In this document: positions 62,304 through 64,000 of the stretch, piece after piece
Numbering within the stretch: position 1 is the first letter of the stretch
Layout of the letters: every line of letters begins with the position of its first letter
Source: Formicarius rufipectus
Taxonomy: Eukaryota; Chordata; Aves; Passeriformes; Formicariidae
Assembly: GCA_013399695.1 (NCBI GenBank)
Contig: VXAU01000760.1
Span: 124,001-188,000, forward strand
Reading direction: 5' to 3'
DNA length: 64,000 nucleotides
Translations under genes and position numbers: made by a program
The notes under the pieces: generated by a model
Told to the model about the DNA's origin: nothing
Seen by the model: the letters and a program-made list of their open reading frames with translations, nothing else
Database searches by the model: none

Positions 62304-63113
62304 TGCAGTCATGATTCGTTCACCATATTCTTACTTGACAAAGCATCAATAGGAATACAAAGACTGTGCTTTTTACTCTTAGAATCGTATTTTCTGCTAA
62401 ATGCTGTCTTTCCCCAGTGAGGTAAATGCTCTGGGTAGCTCCCTACATGGTTTTAATAGTCCCTGACAGTAGTTAAGCTGTAAGAAAACACAGAGCTGTA
62501 GAGAACTGTACTATTTTATCAGGGCTTGGCACCACAGTGTTTTCCATCTCTGTCTATCATTAGACAAGAACACAGGGAGTTACAACCACCCAGTACATGC
62601 CAGAAACCAGCCTTAAAATGGTATTATCTGTTTTAGGGTGAATACTCCTCATGTTCATATCAACATTATTGTAAATATCTATGGCTGTCTACTGGAAATT
62701 GTGACTTGTCCTACTTTTATCCCCACTGTATTTTACAGCACACCTACATTTATCTTCATGCTGCCAGCAAGGGAAGTTTTGTAAAAAAAATTTGTTTTTA
62801 GTCTTAGAAGTTCCTGAAATAACTGAAGAAATATCATTAATGAATTATAGAAAATAATGAACATTTCCAAGAAAGATAACTGTGTAATATTTTCTGTAAT
62901 TTTCTGTGCAATACATTTAATCTAGAAAACTCTTGCTGGTTAACAATGGTTGATATTTTATGTTTATGTGATTTGGCATGGAAGCTGATAGGACCATTTG
63001 GGTAGTAGAAATAATCTAAAGAGTGGGAATCAGAACCCTGGCCTATATTACATTAATCTTCACAGCTTTTTCATTAGACTCACATCCTGTTCCTTATTAT
63101 ATGTAATTTGCAG

Positions 63114-63362
63114 GAGCTTCCTCTGGTGCCATTGACCTGTTACCATCTCCCAGTGCAACAACTAACTGGACAGCTGGGCTTCTCATGGATAGCAATGACA
63201 TCATTTTTAAATTTGATGGAAAGCAAGGAGCCAAAATCCCAGACGGAATTGTCCCAAAAAATTTAACTGATCAATTCACCATCACTCTGTGGATGAAACA
63301 TGGACCTAGTCCAGGACTAAGAGCTGAGAAAGAGACTATTCTCTGCAACTCTGACAAGACAG
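63114..63362 (+). CDS. CLSTN2: Calsyntenin-2 exon (start of LNS/laminin-G-like domain)
   Basis: A 249-bp exon, phase 1 at both ends, with acceptor TTTGCAG and donor GTGAGT. It encodes about 83 residues beginning (G)ASSGAIDLLPSPSATTNW, followed by DSNDIIFKFDGKQGAKIPDG, KNLTDQFTITLWMKHGPSPG and EKETILCNSDKT. FKFDG..GAKIPDG and FTITLWMKHG are the opening strands of the LNS domain. NWT and NLT are N-glycosylation sequons. LLPSPSATTNWTAGLL and the short loop before IFKFDG match calsyntenin-2 rather than calsyntenin-1. The rest of the domain lies beyond the window. Confidence 0.96.
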
Positions 63363-64000
63363 GTGAGTCTAGGTATTGAAAAAATATTATGCAATGGGAA
63401 TATCAATGTTAGTAGAGTGTTCCCATCTCTCCTCATTTAACTTGGTCTGAGAAAAACCTACAAGGATCATCAGGTCCATCTCTTAACCCCAGACAGGACC
63501 ATCCCCAAGAGTCACACTATGACCCTGAGAGTGTCATCCAAACACTTCTTGAGCTGTGTCAGGCTTGGTCTGCTGTGCCCACTGCCCTGGGGAGCCTGTT
63601 CACTGCCTACCACCCTCTGGGGAAAGAACCTTTTTTCCAATATCCAACCCAAACCTCTCCTGACCCAACTTCAGGCCATTCCCTGGGTCCTGTCCCTGCC
63701 TCCCACAGAGCAGAAATCAGTGCCTGCCACTCCTGAGGAAGCTGTAATGCAATGAGGTCTCACCTCAGTCTCTTCTTCTCCAGGTGAACACACCATGTGC
63801 CCTCAGCTGCTCCTGGCATCCCCTCAAGGGCCTTTGCCATCTCTGTTGCCCTCCTTTGGACATGGCTTAATATTTTATAGGAGTATGAGTTAGGTCTTTT
63901 GATGTGGTTTTATATTTGGCTGGGCTTTGTCTTTTCCTTTGTATGTCCCTTTCAAACACATTCCCCCAAGCAGAGGTGGTGGTTGAGGTCACTGAGGGTG
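63363..64000 (+). other. CLSTN2: Start of the next CLSTN2 intron
   Basis: Begins with the donor GTGAGTCT; most of it is a CR1 fragment. The acceptor and the next exon lie outside the window. Confidence 0.9.
63458..63885 (-). mobile_element. CR1 LINE fragment, antisense
   Basis: Reverse-complement CR1 blocks in order: GGATCATCAGGTCCATCTCT, CCAAGAGTCACACTATGACC, CTGGGGAGCCTGTTC, CACCCTCTGGGGAAAGAACC, TTCCAATATCCAACCCAAAC, CTTCAGGCCATTCCCTGGGT and CTGTTGCCCTCCTTTGGACA. Length is about 430 bp. A 78-codon frame inside it is element sequence, not a gene. Confidence 0.92.

Larger units (their letters stand above)
58263..63113 (+). other. CLSTN2: CLSTN2 intron, 4.9 kb
   Basis: Donor GTATGA; acceptor TAATTTGCAG. 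It contains a pyrimidine-rich stretch (about 58430-58530), a possible MIR relic (61012-61075), a short CR1 3' end (61843-61957) and a T-rich tract (62262-62303). A 151-codon frame at 60871-61326 has no recognisable content. No other exon seen. Confidence 0.9.

Overview
The window reads as vertebrate nuclear DNA, most probably from a bird. It is AT-rich and gene-poor. The recognisable interspersed repeats are mainly 3' fragments of CR1-type LINEs, plus a few old MIR-like relics; I saw nothing resembling Alu or L1. Exons are short, introns are long, and all introns found use GT-AG sites. Assignment to birds is an inference from the CR1 content and the gene; I did not identify the species.

The only gene I can name is calsyntenin-2 (CLSTN2), on the + strand. 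Five consecutive internal coding exons lie at 37909-38104, 39807-40015, 46199-46348, 58077-58262 and 63114-63362. Spliced together they give one uninterrupted 990-nt frame of about 330 residues with compatible phases (1-2, 2-1, 1-1, 1-1, 1-1). They encode the end of the first cadherin repeat, the second cadherin repeat, a cysteine-containing linker and the start of the LNS/laminin-G-like domain. The signal peptide exon, the start of cadherin repeat 1, the rest of the LNS domain, the membrane segment and the cytoplasmic tail are outside the window.

Positions 1-37908 are the 3' part of a very large upstream intron. It holds CR1 fragments, simple repeats, one 51-base assembly gap inside a poly-T tract (20478-20528), several stretches that look like candidate conserved non-coding elements, and one unexplained minus-strand candidate terminal exon at 4746-4910. 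The remaining introns are 1.7, 6.2, 11.7 and 4.9 kb, with more CR1 and MIR-like relics, an AT-rich tandem repeat and A- or T-rich tracts. The last 638 bases begin the next intron and hold a minus-strand CR1 fragment.

I found no rRNA, convincing tRNA, CRISPR array, operon or defence-like system. The items most worth a second look are the minus-strand exon candidate with its adjacent perfect hairpin, the 90-codon open read-through after the 186-bp CLSTN2 exon, and the non-coding stretches that look constrained.
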